Source of the DNA: CALFCX01 sp964603025
GTDB taxonomy: Bacteria; Margulisbacteria; WOR-1; JAKLHX01
Reading direction: 5' to 3'
Assembly (NCBI GenBank): GCA_964603025.1
Contig: CAZRTO010000024.1
Location: forward strand, 1 to 19,144
Length of the DNA: 19,144 nt
How positions within the stretch are numbered: the first letter of the stretch is position 1; every line of letters starts with the position of its first letter. Positions 1 through 7,357 of the stretch are shown piece after piece. Under the pieces are notes generated by a model that did no database searches, was not told the DNA's origin, and worked only from the letters and a program-made list of their open reading frames with translations. The position numbers were made by a program, and so were the translations under genes.

Positions 1-1
1 C

Positions 2-163
2 ACAGCTGGGGTTGCCCGATATGAAACTGCCCATACAGTACGCGCTGGGCTGGCCAGGGCGGCCCTTTCAGCGATGCAGCATCTCAAGGATCCCGCCGAC
101 GAATCGGCTTTCAGGGGCGTTACGCTCAGGGCAAAATTTTCAGGAGAAGAAAAAAATGCTTAA
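2..163 (+). CDS. rpsE: 30S ribosomal protein S5, C-terminal end (5' partial)
   Basis: The frame starting at base 2 is open to a TAA at 161-163. From about base 53 it reads ARAALSAMQHLKDPADESAF followed by RG, the usual S5 C-terminal helix and tail (compare NVVRA...L...RG in the family). S5 is a small-subunit protein needed for decoding fidelity. The first ~17 codons (TAGVARYETAHTV...) do not fit S5 well and coincide with a dxr-like frame, so only about 53-163 is trusted. The stop lies 8 nt inside rplO, giving translational coupling. The usual order S5-L30-L15 is shortened here: no rpmD lies between S5 and L15. Confidence 0.75.
   Translation, partial: TAGVARYETAHTVRAGLARAALSAMQHLKDPADESAFRGVTLRAKFSGEEKNA
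3..62 (+). other. dxr-like fragment (1-deoxy-D-xylulose 5-phosphate reductoisomerase), probably a chimeric contig edge
   Basis: Read in the frame beginning at base 3, the first 60 bases encode QLGLPDMKLPIQYALGWPGR. This matches the highly conserved DXR stretch AQLG-PDM-(R/K)-(T/L)PIQYAL-(Y/W)P-R. DXR makes 2-C-methyl-D-erythritol 4-phosphate in the MEP isoprenoid pathway. After the final Arg the frame no longer resembles DXR, while a different frame becomes clear S5 C-terminus. The bases around 53-62 can be read as the end of the DXR motif or as the start of the S5 segment, so a join by short shared sequence is likely. I see no start or stop belonging to a dxr gene. Recognition of the motif is firm; that it is an assembly or cloning chimera rather than a real rearrangement is inference. 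Confidence 0.7.
142..146 (+). promoter_or_regulatory. Shine-Dalgarno site that fixes the rplO start
   Basis: AGGAG lies 9 nt before the ATG at 156 and inside the end of rpsE. It decides against longer L15 starts, such as the in-frame TTG at 12, whose extra 48 codons would read dxr-like and then S5 sequence in the wrong frame. Confidence 0.75.
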
Positions 164-614
164 TCTCTCTTCGATGAGACCAGCGCCAGGGTCTCGCAAA
201 AAAAAGAAAAAAGTCGCCAGAGGGACCTCTTCGGGCCACGGCAAGACCGCCTGCCGCGGACATAAAGGCCAGCGCAGCAGGTCCGGCGGGACAAAAGGCA
301 TAAGGTTCGAAGGAGGACAGACCCCTCTTTACCGCAGGCTTCCCAAGATAGGTTCTTTTAAGAACTATCCTTTCAGGCAGGAGTACAACATAGTGAACGT
401 TTCCGATCTCAATGTTTTTGATGACGGGTCAAGCGTTACCCGCGAAGAGCTCGTCCAAAAATTCTTCTCTTCATCCAAAAAGAGAACGCTGCTTCCGATA
501 AAGGTGCTTGGCGGAGGGGATCTGAGCAAATCACTTAAAGTTGAGGCGGATAAATTCAGCAAGTCCGCGGTTCAAAAGATCGAGCTTGCCAAGGGGAGCG
601 TTCTGTCAAGATGA
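156..614 (+). CDS. rplO: 50S ribosomal protein L15
   Basis: A 152-residue protein, close to the usual ~146. It begins MLNLSSMRPAPGSRKKKKK, the standard L15 opening (LN-L-PA-GS-KKKKR), followed by the basic glycine-rich stretch GHGKTACRGHKGQRSRSG that threads into 23S rRNA. The C-terminal half has the globular L15 fold, with the motif LPIKVLGGGDLSKSLKVEA. L15 binds 23S rRNA late in assembly of the large subunit. The start at 156 is chosen for its AGGAG at 142-146 and for family length. It overlaps the rpsE stop by 8 nt, and its own TGA overlaps the secY ATG by 4 nt (ATGA). Identification is secure. Confidence 0.97.
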   Translation: MLNLSSMRPAPGSRKKKKKVARGTSSGHGKTACRGHKGQRSRSGGTKGIRFEGGQTPLYRRLPKIGSFKNYPFRQEYNIVNVSDLNVFDDGSSVTREELVQKFFSSSKKRTLLPIKVLGGGDLSKSLKVEADKFSKSAVQKIELAKGSVLSR

Positions 615-1873
615 TCAATTCTCTTTCGGGGCTTTTCAACATAGAAGACCTTCGCAAAAAGATAATGTTCACGCTGGGAATGATAATCATATTCCGTTTG
701 GGCGCGCATATATCGGTCGGGGGGATAGATCTTGCCAGGCTCAATGCCCTGATAGGGCAGGGCAATCTGGTGGGTTTTTTAGACCTGTTCACAGGGGGGG
801 CTTTGGTAAAATTCTCCATATTCGCTATGGGGATAGTCCCCTATATCAATTCCTCAATAGTTATGCAGCTTCTTACGGCGGTCATACCGCAGCTGGAAGA
901 ACTGAAAAAAGAGGGCGAATCCGGCCGCAAGCAGATCTCACAGTATACAAGATATCTGGCTATAGGCTTTGCCGTGTTCCAGTCCACGGGCATGGCTTTT
1001 TGGCTCAAGGACGTTATGCTGCCAGGATATAACTTCACGTTCTTTCTACTATCTACGGTTGTTTCCCTTACCGCGGGCACGGCTTTTGTCATGTGGATAG
1101 CTGAGCTCATAACGGAGCGTGGGATCGGCAACGGGGCTTCTCTCATAATCTTTTTCGGGATAGTTTCCCGGCTGCCGTCCTATATAGGCCAAACTATGAC
1201 GGTATTGAAGGGAGGCGGCAGCGTGGTCGGGCTTATGGTTATGCTGGCCGTTTTTCTTGTGATGATAGTATCAATAATAATAGTTCAGGAAGGACAGCGC
1301 AGGGTCCAGGTGCAATACGCAAAAAGGATCGTCGGTAGAAAGGTCTACGGCGGACAGAGCACTTATATACCTATCAGATTGAATCAGGGCGGGGTGATCC
1401 CCATAATATTTGCGTCCTCGTTCCTGCTTTTTCCGGCGACCATAGCGCAGTTCATACCAAATGGTTTTTTCAGGGCCGTTGCCGCTTTGCTCTCTCCGAC
1501 CGGGTCCCTTTACGTATTTCTTTATTTTGGCCTTATATTCTTCTTTTCGTACTTTTACACCGCTATATCCTTCAATCCGAAGGAGCTGGCTGACAACATA
1601 AAGAAATATGGCGGTTTTATAACCGGGATAAGGCCCGGCAAGCCGACCGCGGACCATCTTGAATACATAGTGACAAGGCTCACTCTGGTCGGCGCCACAT
1701 TCCTTGCTCTGATAGCTATAGTCCCTAGCATAGTTGAGAGCTTGACCAGGATCACCACTTTTCAGGGATTGGGAGGAACGGCCCTCCTGATAATAGTAGG
1801 TGTCGCTCTGGATCTGGTAAGGCAGATACAGGCGCATCTGGTGAGCAGACAATACGAAAGGTTGCTGGTCTGA
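611..1873 (+). CDS. secY: Protein translocase subunit SecY
   Basis: SecY is the channel-forming membrane subunit of SecYEG, which exports proteins and inserts membrane proteins. This 420-residue product is near the family's usual ~430 and shows the expected ~10 hydrophobic helices. Recognisable signatures are the TM2 region GGALVKFSIFAMGIVPYINS (62-81), the charged loop ELKKEGESGRKQI (97-109), ITERGIGNGASLIIFFGI (167-184), the cytosolic loop RVQVQYAKRIVGRKVYGGQS (231-250) running into NQGGVIPIIFASS (258-270), and GGFITGIRPGKPTADHL (334-350), where ribosome and SecA contacts occur. The start ATG overlaps the rplO stop as ATGA, and the TGA overlaps the adk ATG by one base. The secY-adk-map-infA order is typical of many bacteria. 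No oddity seen. Confidence 0.98.
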   Translation: MINSLSGLFNIEDLRKKIMFTLGMIIIFRLGAHISVGGIDLARLNALIGQGNLVGFLDLFTGGALVKFSIFAMGIVPYINSSIVMQLLTAVIPQLEELKKEGESGRKQISQYTRYLAIGFAVFQSTGMAFWLKDVMLPGYNFTFFLLSTVVSLTAGTAFVMWIAELITERGIGNGASLIIFFGIVSRLPSYIGQTMTVLKGGGSVVGLMVMLAVFLVMIVSIIIVQEGQRRVQVQYAKRIVGRKVYGGQSTYIPIRLNQGGVIPIIFASSFLLFPATIAQFIPNGFFRAVAALLSPTGSLYVFLYFGLIFFFSYFYTAISFNPKELADNIKKYGGFITGIRPGKPTADHLEYIVTRLTLVGATFLALIAIVPSIVESLTRITTFQGLGGTALLIIVGVALDLVRQIQAHLVSRQYERLLV

Positions 1874-2487
1874 TGAATCTGATATTTTTGGGCCCTCCGG
1901 GAAGCGGAAAAGGCACTCAGGCGGCGATGCTTGCCGGAGAGTTGGGACTTTCCCATATATCCATGGGGGATATCCTCAGACAGGAGATCAAGCAGGAGAC
2001 CGAAATAGGCAAGGAAGCGGCTTCATATCTTAAGAACGGCGCTCTCGTGCCGGATGACGTAGTGAACAAGATCGCTTTGAAGGCGGTCGAAGGCGCTTCC
2101 GGTAACGGGTTCCTGCTTGATGGATACCCGAGGACAAGATATCAGGCTGAATTCCTGGCCGGGAAAACGGCGATCGACAAGGTGATCTATATAGACGTTC
2201 CTCAGACCGAAGTGGTCAAGAGACTTTCCGGGCGACTGGTATGCAGGAATTGCAGCGCGGTATACCATGTCAAGAGCAAGCCGCCCAAGACATCGGGATT
2301 GTGCGATGCCTGCGGCGGAGAGCTTTATGTAAGGAACGATGACAAGGAAGAGACGATAGTGAAAAGGTTCGAGGTCTATGAGAAAGAGACCGAACCTCTG
2401 GTTAAATATTACGGAGATAAGCTTGTCCGGATAGAAGGTACGGGCGATCTCAAACAGGTGTTTGCGTCGATCAAACGGTCATTATGA
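1873..2487 (+). CDS. adk: Adenylate kinase with zinc-binding lid
   Basis: Catalyses ATP + AMP to 2 ADP in the cytoplasm and sets adenylate energy charge. The 204-residue protein opens with the P-loop GPPGSGKGT (residues 7-15, Lys13). It has the AMP-site and catalytic motif DGYPRT (83-88, Arg87) and the LID arginines SGRLVCR (119-125). The LID carries four cysteines (124, 127, 144, 147) in C-X2-C...C-X2-C spacing, the structural zinc site found in Gram-positive and many other Adks but not in E. coli. Length is a little under the ~215 of long-form enzymes. The ATG shares one base with the secY stop (TGATG), and the TGA overlaps the map ATG as ATGA, so the three genes should be translated as a coupled set. 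Confidence 0.98.
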   Translation: MNLIFLGPPGSGKGTQAAMLAGELGLSHISMGDILRQEIKQETEIGKEAASYLKNGALVPDDVVNKIALKAVEGASGNGFLLDGYPRTRYQAEFLAGKTAIDKVIYIDVPQTEVVKRLSGRLVCRNCSAVYHVKSKPPKTSGLCDACGGELYVRNDDKEETIVKRFEVYEKETEPLVKYYGDKLVRIEGTGDLKQVFASIKRSL

Positions 2488-3230
2488 TAACGATCAAGAC
2501 CGAAGATGACATTAAGTTCATCCGGCAGGCATGTAAAGTGGCTGCCGAGGTCTTGGAAGAGGCGGCGGATAAGGCAAGACCGGGGATATCGACAGGCGAG
2601 CTTGACGCCTTTATAGAGAATGAGATCATAAAAAGAGGCGCCAAACCCGCTTTCAAGGGTTACAGAGGGTACAGGCATGCTTCCTGTCTATCTGTGAATG
2701 AGGAGATCGTGCACGGGATTCCTTCCGCCCGCGTGATCAAAGAAGGCGATATAATGGGGATAGATGTGGGCGCGGTCGTCGGCGGGTTTTACGGGGACAA
2801 CGCCCGTACGGTCATGATAGGCAAGGTCTCAAGATCAGCCGAAAAGCTTGTCAGGGCCGCTGAGGAGTGTTTGGACGTTGCCGTCAAAAGGGCTAAAAGC
2901 GGCGCCAGGGTCGGTGATATTTCCAGCGCCATCGAACAGTTCGCCAGGAGCAGGGGTTACAGTGTTGTCAAGGACCTGTTCGGACACGGGGTGGGAAAGG
3001 CACTGCATGAGGATCCGCTCATTCCGAATTTTGGCAGGCCCGGCAGCGGTCCGAAACTTGAAAGTGGCATGGTTTTTGCGATCGAGCCCATGCTCAATAT
3101 AGGCGGGAGCGATATAGTTACTCTTGATGATGGCTGGACCGTGGTAACAAAGGATAGGCAGCTTTCGGCGCATTTTGAGCACACGGTGCTTATAACCGGA
3201 AGCGGGGCAGAGGTCCTTACGAGGGGTTGA
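2484..3230 (+). CDS. map: Type I methionine aminopeptidase
   Basis: Removes the N-terminal Met from nascent proteins after deformylation. The 248-residue protein matches short type I MetAPs without an N-terminal zinc extension. All expected active-site residues are visible: the substrate His77 in EEIVHGIP, and metal ligands Asp94 (MGIDVGA), Asp105 (YGDNART), His168 (FGHGVG), Glu201 (AIEPM) and Glu232 (AHFEHT), plus His175 (KALHEDP). The start overlaps the adk stop as ATGA. infA follows after 4 nt, and the GAGGGG at the very end of map serves as its ribosome binding site. Placement of map between adk and infA is conserved in many bacteria. Confidence 0.98.
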   Translation: MITIKTEDDIKFIRQACKVAAEVLEEAADKARPGISTGELDAFIENEIIKRGAKPAFKGYRGYRHASCLSVNEEIVHGIPSARVIKEGDIMGIDVGAVVGGFYGDNARTVMIGKVSRSAEKLVRAAEECLDVAVKRAKSGARVGDISSAIEQFARSRGYSVVKDLFGHGVGKALHEDPLIPNFGRPGSGPKLESGMVFAIEPMLNIGGSDIVTLDDGWTVVTKDRQLSAHFEHTVLITGSGAEVLTRG

Positions 3231-3234
3231 ACAG

Positions 3235-3456
3235 TTGACAAAAGATAAAGATGTCATAGAGCTTGAAGGTGAAGTGGTCGAAGCGCTTCCGAGCGCGATG
3301 TTCCGGGTCAAGCTTGAGACCGGGCAGATCGTGCTTGGGCATGTATCCGGAAAGATGCGAAAGCATTTCATAAGGATATTGGTCGGGGACAAGGTGAAGA
3401 TAGAGCTTTCTCCATACGACCTGACCCGCGGAAGAATAACTTATAGGAGTAAATAA
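3235..3456 (+). CDS. infA: Translation initiation factor IF-1
   Basis: An OB-fold protein that occupies the 30S A site during initiation together with IF-2 and IF-3. At 73 residues it has the normal length. The sequence EGEVVEALPSAMFRVKLETG, then GHVSGKMRKHFIRI, GDKVKIELSPYDLTRGRITY and RSK is textbook IF-1. The start is TTG at 3235, preceded by GAGGGG at 3221-3226 with 8 nt spacing. No ATG or GTG sits at the right place, and the TTG gives exactly the family length (MTKDKDVIELEG). The weak start may dampen IF-1 output relative to its neighbours (inference). rpmJ begins 3 nt after the stop. Confidence 0.97.
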   Translation: MTKDKDVIELEGEVVEALPSAMFRVKLETGQIVLGHVSGKMRKHFIRILVGDKVKIELSPYDLTRGRITYRSK

Positions 3457-3459
3457 AAA

Positions 3460-3573
3460 ATGAAAGTTAGAGCATCGGTTAAGCCTTTGTGCGAAAAATG
3501 CAAGATAGTGAGAAGACACGGCAAGTTAAGGGTTATCTGCACAAATCCCAAACACAAACAAAGGCAAGGATAA
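3460..3573 (+). CDS. rpmJ: 50S ribosomal protein L36
   Basis: A 37-codon gene, easy to miss for its size. It reads MKVRASVKPLCEKCKIVRRH and ends NPKHKQRQG, the standard L36. The zinc ribbon ligands Cys11, Cys14, Cys27 and His32 are all present, so this is the zinc-binding (C+) form. L36 sits at the base of domain V of 23S rRNA and joins late in 50S assembly. An AGGAG at 3445-3449, inside the infA end, serves as its ribosome binding site. The order infA-rpmJ-rpsM-rpsK-rpsD is the common bacterial one. Confidence 0.97.
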   Translation: MKVRASVKPLCEKCKIVRRHGKLRVICTNPKHKQRQG

Positions 3574-3585
3574 TAAGGAGGCAGT

Positions 3586-3966
3586 ATGGCACGTATATCA
3601 GGGATCGATCTACCGAAGAACAAAAGAGTGGAAATAGGGCTGACGTATATATACGGGATAGCCAGAGTGCTGAGCGGTAAGATACTTAAACAGGCCGGAG
3701 TGGGTCTGGATACCAAGGTCAAAGACCTTACCGAAGATGAGATCGTGCGTATCAGGGAGGTCATAAAGGATTACAAGGTAGAAGGTGATCTGCGCAGGGA
3801 TATCTCTCTCAATGTCAAGCGGCTGATGGATATAGGGACCTACAGAGGCCAGAGGCACAGGAAGGGTCTTCCCGTCAGGGGACAGAGGACCAAGACCAAT
3901 GCCAGGACAAAAAGAGGCAAGAGGAAAACGGTCGGTTCAGGCAGAAAAACGGAAGAAAAAACTTAA
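3586..3966 (+). CDS. rpsM: 30S ribosomal protein S13
   Basis: S13 lies in the head of the small subunit, contacts the P-site tRNA and bridges to the 50S. The 126-residue protein opens MARISGIDLPKNKRVEIGLT and has the helix-two-turn-helix segment YIYGIARVLSGKILKQAGV, then the basic tail RGQRHRKGLPVRGQRTKTNA and KRGKRKTV that reaches the tRNA. The start is firm: ATG preceded by AAGGAGG at 3575-3581. The tail after KRGKRKTV (GSGRKTEEKT) is slightly extended and lysine-rich, as in many species. It begins the classic alpha-operon part of the cluster. Confidence 0.98.
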   Translation: MARISGIDLPKNKRVEIGLTYIYGIARVLSGKILKQAGVGLDTKVKDLTEDEIVRIREVIKDYKVEGDLRRDISLNVKRLMDIGTYRGQRHRKGLPVRGQRTKTNARTKRGKRKTVGSGRKTEEKT

Positions 3967-3988
3967 AAAAGGACAGGAGTGAACAAAG

Positions 3989-4390
3989 ATGGGTGAAGCA
4001 GAGATCAAAGAAGTAGCGAAGAAAAAGAAAAAGGACAAAAGGGTCCCGATACAGGGGACCGCGCACATAAAAGCGACCTTTAACAATACGATCATTTCCA
4101 TTTCGGATTCCAAAGGCGCTGTGGTAGCATGGGCCAGCGCGGGCAATGCGGGCTTTAAAGGAACAAAAAAAGGCACTCCTTTTGCCGCTCAGTCCGCCGC
4201 GGAAATAGCCGCAAAAAAGGCGATAGATATGGGCATGAAGGAAGTCACCGTATTCGTAAAAGGGCCGGGCTCGGGCAGGGAGACCGCTATCAGAGCGCTC
4301 CAGGCTGCGGGGCTCTATATTAACTCGATAAAAGATGTTACGCCGATACCTCACAACGGCTGCAGGCCCAGAAAGCAAAGGAGAGTGTAA
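3989..4390 (+). CDS. rpsK: 30S ribosomal protein S11
   Basis: S11 forms part of the platform near the mRNA exit and the 16S rRNA 690 loop. The 133-residue product has the family core AHIKATFNNTIISISDSKGA, the WASAGNAGFKGTKKGTPFAAQ segment, VFVKGPGSGRETAIRAL and the basic end PIPHNGCRPRKQRRV. The first ~18 residues (MGEAEIKEVAKKKKKDKR) are a lysine-rich extension common outside Proteobacteria. The ATG at 3989 has GGAG a suitable distance upstream. The rpsD ATG follows the TAA with no gap, so rpsD translation is probably coupled. Confidence 0.98.
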   Translation: MGEAEIKEVAKKKKKDKRVPIQGTAHIKATFNNTIISISDSKGAVVAWASAGNAGFKGTKKGTPFAAQSAAEIAAKKAIDMGMKEVTVFVKGPGSGRETAIRALQAAGLYINSIKDVTPIPHNGCRPRKQRRV

Positions 4391-5014
4391 ATGGGAAGAC
4401 ACACCGGACCCTCGTGCAAACAGTGCAGAAGAGAAGGCGCGAAGCTTTTTCTTAAGGGTGAAAAGTGCTACGGGGCAAAATGCCCCTTCGGGAAAAGGCC
4501 GTATGCCCCGGGGCATCAGGGCGAGAACCGTAAGGCCCGGATCTCGGAGTTCGGACTGCGCCTCAGGGAAAAGCAAAAAGCCCGCCGGGTATACGGTATC
4601 GGGGAAAGACAGTTCAGGAACTACTTTGAAACTGCTAATAAGAGCAAAGGCAATACCGGAGGTAAGCTGCTTGAGCTCCTCGAAAGAAGGCTGGACAATG
4701 TCCTGTGGAGGATGGCAGCAGCCAGGTCCAGGGCCGAGGCCAGACAGGCCGTCAGGAACGGTCTCTTGAGGGTCAACGGCCGCAAGGTCAACATCCCGTC
4801 GTTTCAGGTAAAAACAGGGGATGTTCTCACTTTCAAGGAGAAGTATGCCGGTACGCTGAAAAAGATACTAGAGACCGTAAAAGAAAGGTCCGTTCCGGCG
4901 TGGCTTTCTTTTGACACCGATAAGCTCGAGGGAAGAGTGGTGTCCGTGCCAAGGAGGGAAGAGATAGACGCCTTGATCGAAGAACATCTGATCGTCGAGT
5001 TCTATTCTAGATAG
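4391..5014 (+). CDS. rpsD: 30S ribosomal protein S4, zinc-binding form
   Basis: S4 nucleates 30S body assembly and, in many bacteria, represses its own operon by binding the mRNA. The 207-residue protein is full length. Cys9, Cys12, Cys26 and Cys31 give the zinc-binding C+ form seen in Thermus S4. The S4 RNA-binding domain is clear (RLDNVLWRMAAARSRAEARQ, then GLLRVNGRKVNIPSFQVKTG). It starts directly at the base after the rpsK stop. rpoA follows behind an AGGAGG that overlaps the rpsD TAG. No S4 operator structure could be recognised with confidence in the visible sequence. Confidence 0.98.
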   Translation: MGRHTGPSCKQCRREGAKLFLKGEKCYGAKCPFGKRPYAPGHQGENRKARISEFGLRLREKQKARRVYGIGERQFRNYFETANKSKGNTGGKLLELLERRLDNVLWRMAAARSRAEARQAVRNGLLRVNGRKVNIPSFQVKTGDVLTFKEKYAGTLKKILETVKERSVPAWLSFDTDKLEGRVVSVPRREEIDALIEEHLIVEFYSR

Positions 5015-5026
5015 GAGGTAACAAAG

Positions 5027-5989
5027 ATGGTGATGCTGGGTGAAAAGCCATGGGTGAGATACGAGCCGCAGGACGAAGGGTACGGAAGGTTCATTGTTGA
5101 GCCTCTAGAGAGAGGATACGCTTCCACACTGGGTAATTCTATGAGAAGAGTGTTGCTTTCTTCATTGGCCGGGGCGGCAGTGACCTCTATCAGGATAGAA
5201 GATGTGGCCCATGAATTCTCCACGATACCGAATGTCGTGGAAGACGTCATACAGATGATCCTGAACATAAAGAAAATAGTGATCCGCTCGCACTCCGATA
5301 CCCCGAAGATAATAAAGCTGGAAGCCAAAGGCAAAGGCCCGGTTAAAGCAGGGGACATAAAGCATGACGCGGACATAGAGATAGTCGAACCGGACCATGT
5401 GATAGCCAATCTCGAAGCCGGCGGCAAGCTCAATATAGAAATGGTGGTCGAAAAGGGAAGAGGGTTCGTGCCTGCCGAGCGGAACAAAAAGCCCACTCAG
5501 CCGCTGGGGACGATCCCTGTCGACTCGATATTTTCTCCCATAAAAAAGGTCAATCTTACTACCGAAGAAGTGCGTGTGGGGCAGGAAATAAACTATGACA
5601 GGCTGATACTCGATGTCTGGACCAACAAGGCCATGGTCCCGGACGAGGCCGTGAAGAAAGCGGCGGAGATACTGGCTAAGCATATCAATATGTTCATGCA
5701 TATAGGAGAGCGCTCGGATTCTTTGGCGATACATGTTCAGGGACAGGGAGAGCCGGACGCGGCGGCTCTGGAAATGAGCATAGATGATATCGATCTTTCC
5801 TCCAGATCCCTTAACTGCCTTAAGAAGGCGGATATAAAGACCGTGGGGGATCTGGTAAAGATGACCGAGGACGACCTTATGCAGGTAAAGAGCCTGGGCG
5901 CCAAATCTTTTGAAGAGATAAAAGAGGTTCTGGCAAAGTTCAATCTTTCGCTTAAAGGCTCAGGCGTCAAATCGGATGAAGGGAACTGA
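5027..5989 (+). CDS. rpoA: DNA-directed RNA polymerase subunit alpha
   Basis: The alpha dimer nucleates assembly of RNA polymerase, and its C-terminal domain binds UP elements and activators. The 320-residue protein has the N-terminal dimerisation domain with RFIVEPLERGYASTLGNSMR (21-40) and RRVLLSSLAGAAVTSI (40-55). A short acidic linker around 240-250 leads to the C-terminal domain (about 249-310) with DLSSRSLNCLKKADIKTVGD. Its Arg260 and Asn263 correspond to the E. coli DNA-contacting Arg265 and Asn268. AGGAGG at 5013-5018, 8 nt upstream, supports the ATG at 5027. A second ATG two codons later is possible but less well spaced. rplQ follows after 5 nt. Confidence 0.98.
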   Translation: MVMLGEKPWVRYEPQDEGYGRFIVEPLERGYASTLGNSMRRVLLSSLAGAAVTSIRIEDVAHEFSTIPNVVEDVIQMILNIKKIVIRSHSDTPKIIKLEAKGKGPVKAGDIKHDADIEIVEPDHVIANLEAGGKLNIEMVVEKGRGFVPAERNKKPTQPLGTIPVDSIFSPIKKVNLTTEEVRVGQEINYDRLILDVWTNKAMVPDEAVKKAAEILAKHINMFMHIGERSDSLAIHVQGQGEPDAAALEMSIDDIDLSSRSLNCLKKADIKTVGDLVKMTEDDLMQVKSLGAKSFEEIKEVLAKFNLSLKGSGVKSDEGN

Positions 5990-5994
5990 TAACA

Positions 5995-6348
5995 ATGAGG
6001 CATGCCAAAGGGAACAGAAAGCTTTCTAAGCCCACCGACCAGAGAATAGCTCTTTTGAGGTCGTTGGCACTGGCTCTCATGACCGCGGGCAAAATAAAAA
6101 CGTCCCGGCCCAGGGCCAAAGAGACAAGAAGGCTTGTCGAAAAGATAGTTGCTCTTTCAAAAAAAGGCGGGTTGAACAATCTGAGAAGGGCCCTGGAGGT
6201 CGTTCCCAACAGCAAAACAGTGACACAATTCTTCAAATCCGCCCCCGAGAGGTTCAAAGGCAACAACGGCGGAATTTGCAGGATAGTGAATATAGGTTCG
6301 CGCAGGGGAGACGATGCCGATCTGGTGTTGCTTGAACTTGTAGCATAA
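5995..6348 (+). CDS. rplQ: 50S ribosomal protein L17
   Basis: L17 sits near the peptide exit tunnel on the 50S. The 117-residue protein opens MRHAKGNRKLSKPTDQRIAL, followed by LRSLALALMTAGKIKTSRPR and AKETRRLVEKIV, typical of L17, and ends GDDADLVLLELVA. Length matches the family. The ribosome binding site (GAAGGGA in the rpoA end) is modest, so reinitiation after rpoA, 5 nt upstream, probably contributes. rplM comes next, with none of the cbiO/ecfT/truA genes that often separate rplQ from rplM. Confidence 0.97.
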   Translation: MRHAKGNRKLSKPTDQRIALLRSLALALMTAGKIKTSRPRAKETRRLVEKIVALSKKGGLNNLRRALEVVPNSKTVTQFFKSAPERFKGNNGGICRIVNIGSRRGDDADLVLLELVA

Positions 6349-6372
6349 TATTTTGGAGGGGATATATAAGCC

Positions 6373-6810
6373 ATGAAAAGGAACAGGACTTTTTCGGCAA
6401 AGCCGGAAAAAATCGAAAGGAAATGGTATCTTGTCGATGCTACGGACAAGGTGTTGGGACGTCTTGCCACCAAGATATCACTTGTTCTGCGCGGCAAGGA
6501 CGAGGAGATATTCACGCCGAGCTGCGATACAGGAGACTTTGTTATAGTGGTCAATGCATCAAAGATAAGGACAACCGGTAAAAAAATGGAGGACAAGACA
6601 TATTTTACCCATTCTCTTTATCCGGGCGGAGCTAAATTCATAACTCTCGAGGATCAGCTTAAAAAAGACCCGGAAAAAGTCATTCTTCATGCCGTCCGCG
6701 GCATGCTTCCCAAGGGAAGACTGGGGGACAGGCTGATCACCAAGTTAAAGGTTTACGGCAGCGATACCTATCCGCATTCAGCACAAAAGCCGGAAGTTCT
6801 TGAGATATAA
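6373..6810 (+). CDS. rplM: 50S ribosomal protein L13
   Basis: An early-assembling 50S protein. The 145-residue product carries KWYLVDATDKVLGRLATKIS, IFTPSCDTGDFVIVVNASKI and HAVRGMLPKGRLGDRLITKL followed by KVY, all standard for L13. The GGAGG at 6355-6359 lies 13 nt from the ATG, longer than its neighbours' spacing, so the initiation rate may be slightly lower. No better in-frame start lies closer. It pairs with rpsI, as in nearly all bacteria. Confidence 0.97.
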   Translation: MKRNRTFSAKPEKIERKWYLVDATDKVLGRLATKISLVLRGKDEEIFTPSCDTGDFVIVVNASKIRTTGKKMEDKTYFTHSLYPGGAKFITLEDQLKKDPEKVILHAVRGMLPKGRLGDRLITKLKVYGSDTYPHSAQKPEVLEI

Positions 6811-6829
6811 ATAAAAAGGAGATCAAGGG

Positions 6830-7321
6830 ATGACAGAAGCCGAAAAGCCGAAAAAAACAGTGAAAGCCAGGGCGCATAAGGATGACCATGCGCCGGCCGC
6901 TCCCAAAAAGCCCGTGAAAAGGTCTTCGCAGGAAAAGGGGTATTCGGCTGTAGGCAGAAGAAAGACATCTGTCGCAAGGGTCGTCCTTTTCTCCGGTAGC
7001 GGTGGGATAGTCATAAACGGCAAGCCCTACGAGGATTATGTTTCGGGCAGGCATAAGCTGATCAGCGAAATATTAAAGCCTTTTTCTTCCGTGAACTTGA
7101 ACAATGTATATGACGTGGCGGTAAAAGCGTCCGGCGGAGGGATAGCTTCGCAGGCCGAAGCCATAAAGCTCGGGATAGCACGCGCCCTTCTTCTGGTGGA
7201 CCAGACAATGAAGCCCGTGTTGAGCAAGGCCGGATGCCTGGTCAGGGATTCAAGAATGAAGGAAAGAAAGAAATACGGCCGCAAGCGCGCCAGGAAGAGA
7301 TTCCAATATACAAAGAGATAA
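6830..7321 (+). CDS. rpsI: 30S ribosomal protein S9
   Basis: S9 lies in the 30S head, and its basic C-terminal tail reaches the P-site tRNA anticodon loop. The core begins near residue 37 (GYSAVGRRKTSVARVVLF) and ends with the tail KYGRKRARKRFQYTKR, complete to the expected final Lys-Arg. The 163-residue length includes a ~36-residue N-terminal extension rich in Lys, Ala and Pro, not present in the minimal ~130-residue S9. A well-spaced AAAAGGAG upstream of ATG 6830 supports the long form. This is the last gene before the intrinsic terminator. Confidence 0.97.
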   Translation: MTEAEKPKKTVKARAHKDDHAPAAPKKPVKRSSQEKGYSAVGRRKTSVARVVLFSGSGGIVINGKPYEDYVSGRHKLISEILKPFSSVNLNNVYDVAVKASGGGIASQAEAIKLGIARALLLVDQTMKPVLSKAGCLVRDSRMKERKKYGRKRARKRFQYTKR

Positions 7322-7357
7322 ACTCTCTGTATCACGTTTTTAAGCCTGCTATAAAGA

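Noticed and set aside
12..155. In-frame TTG extension adding 48 residues to L15
   Set aside because: The extra codons read as a DXR motif and then as S5 sequence in the wrong frame. The ATG at 156 has an AGGAG and gives family length.
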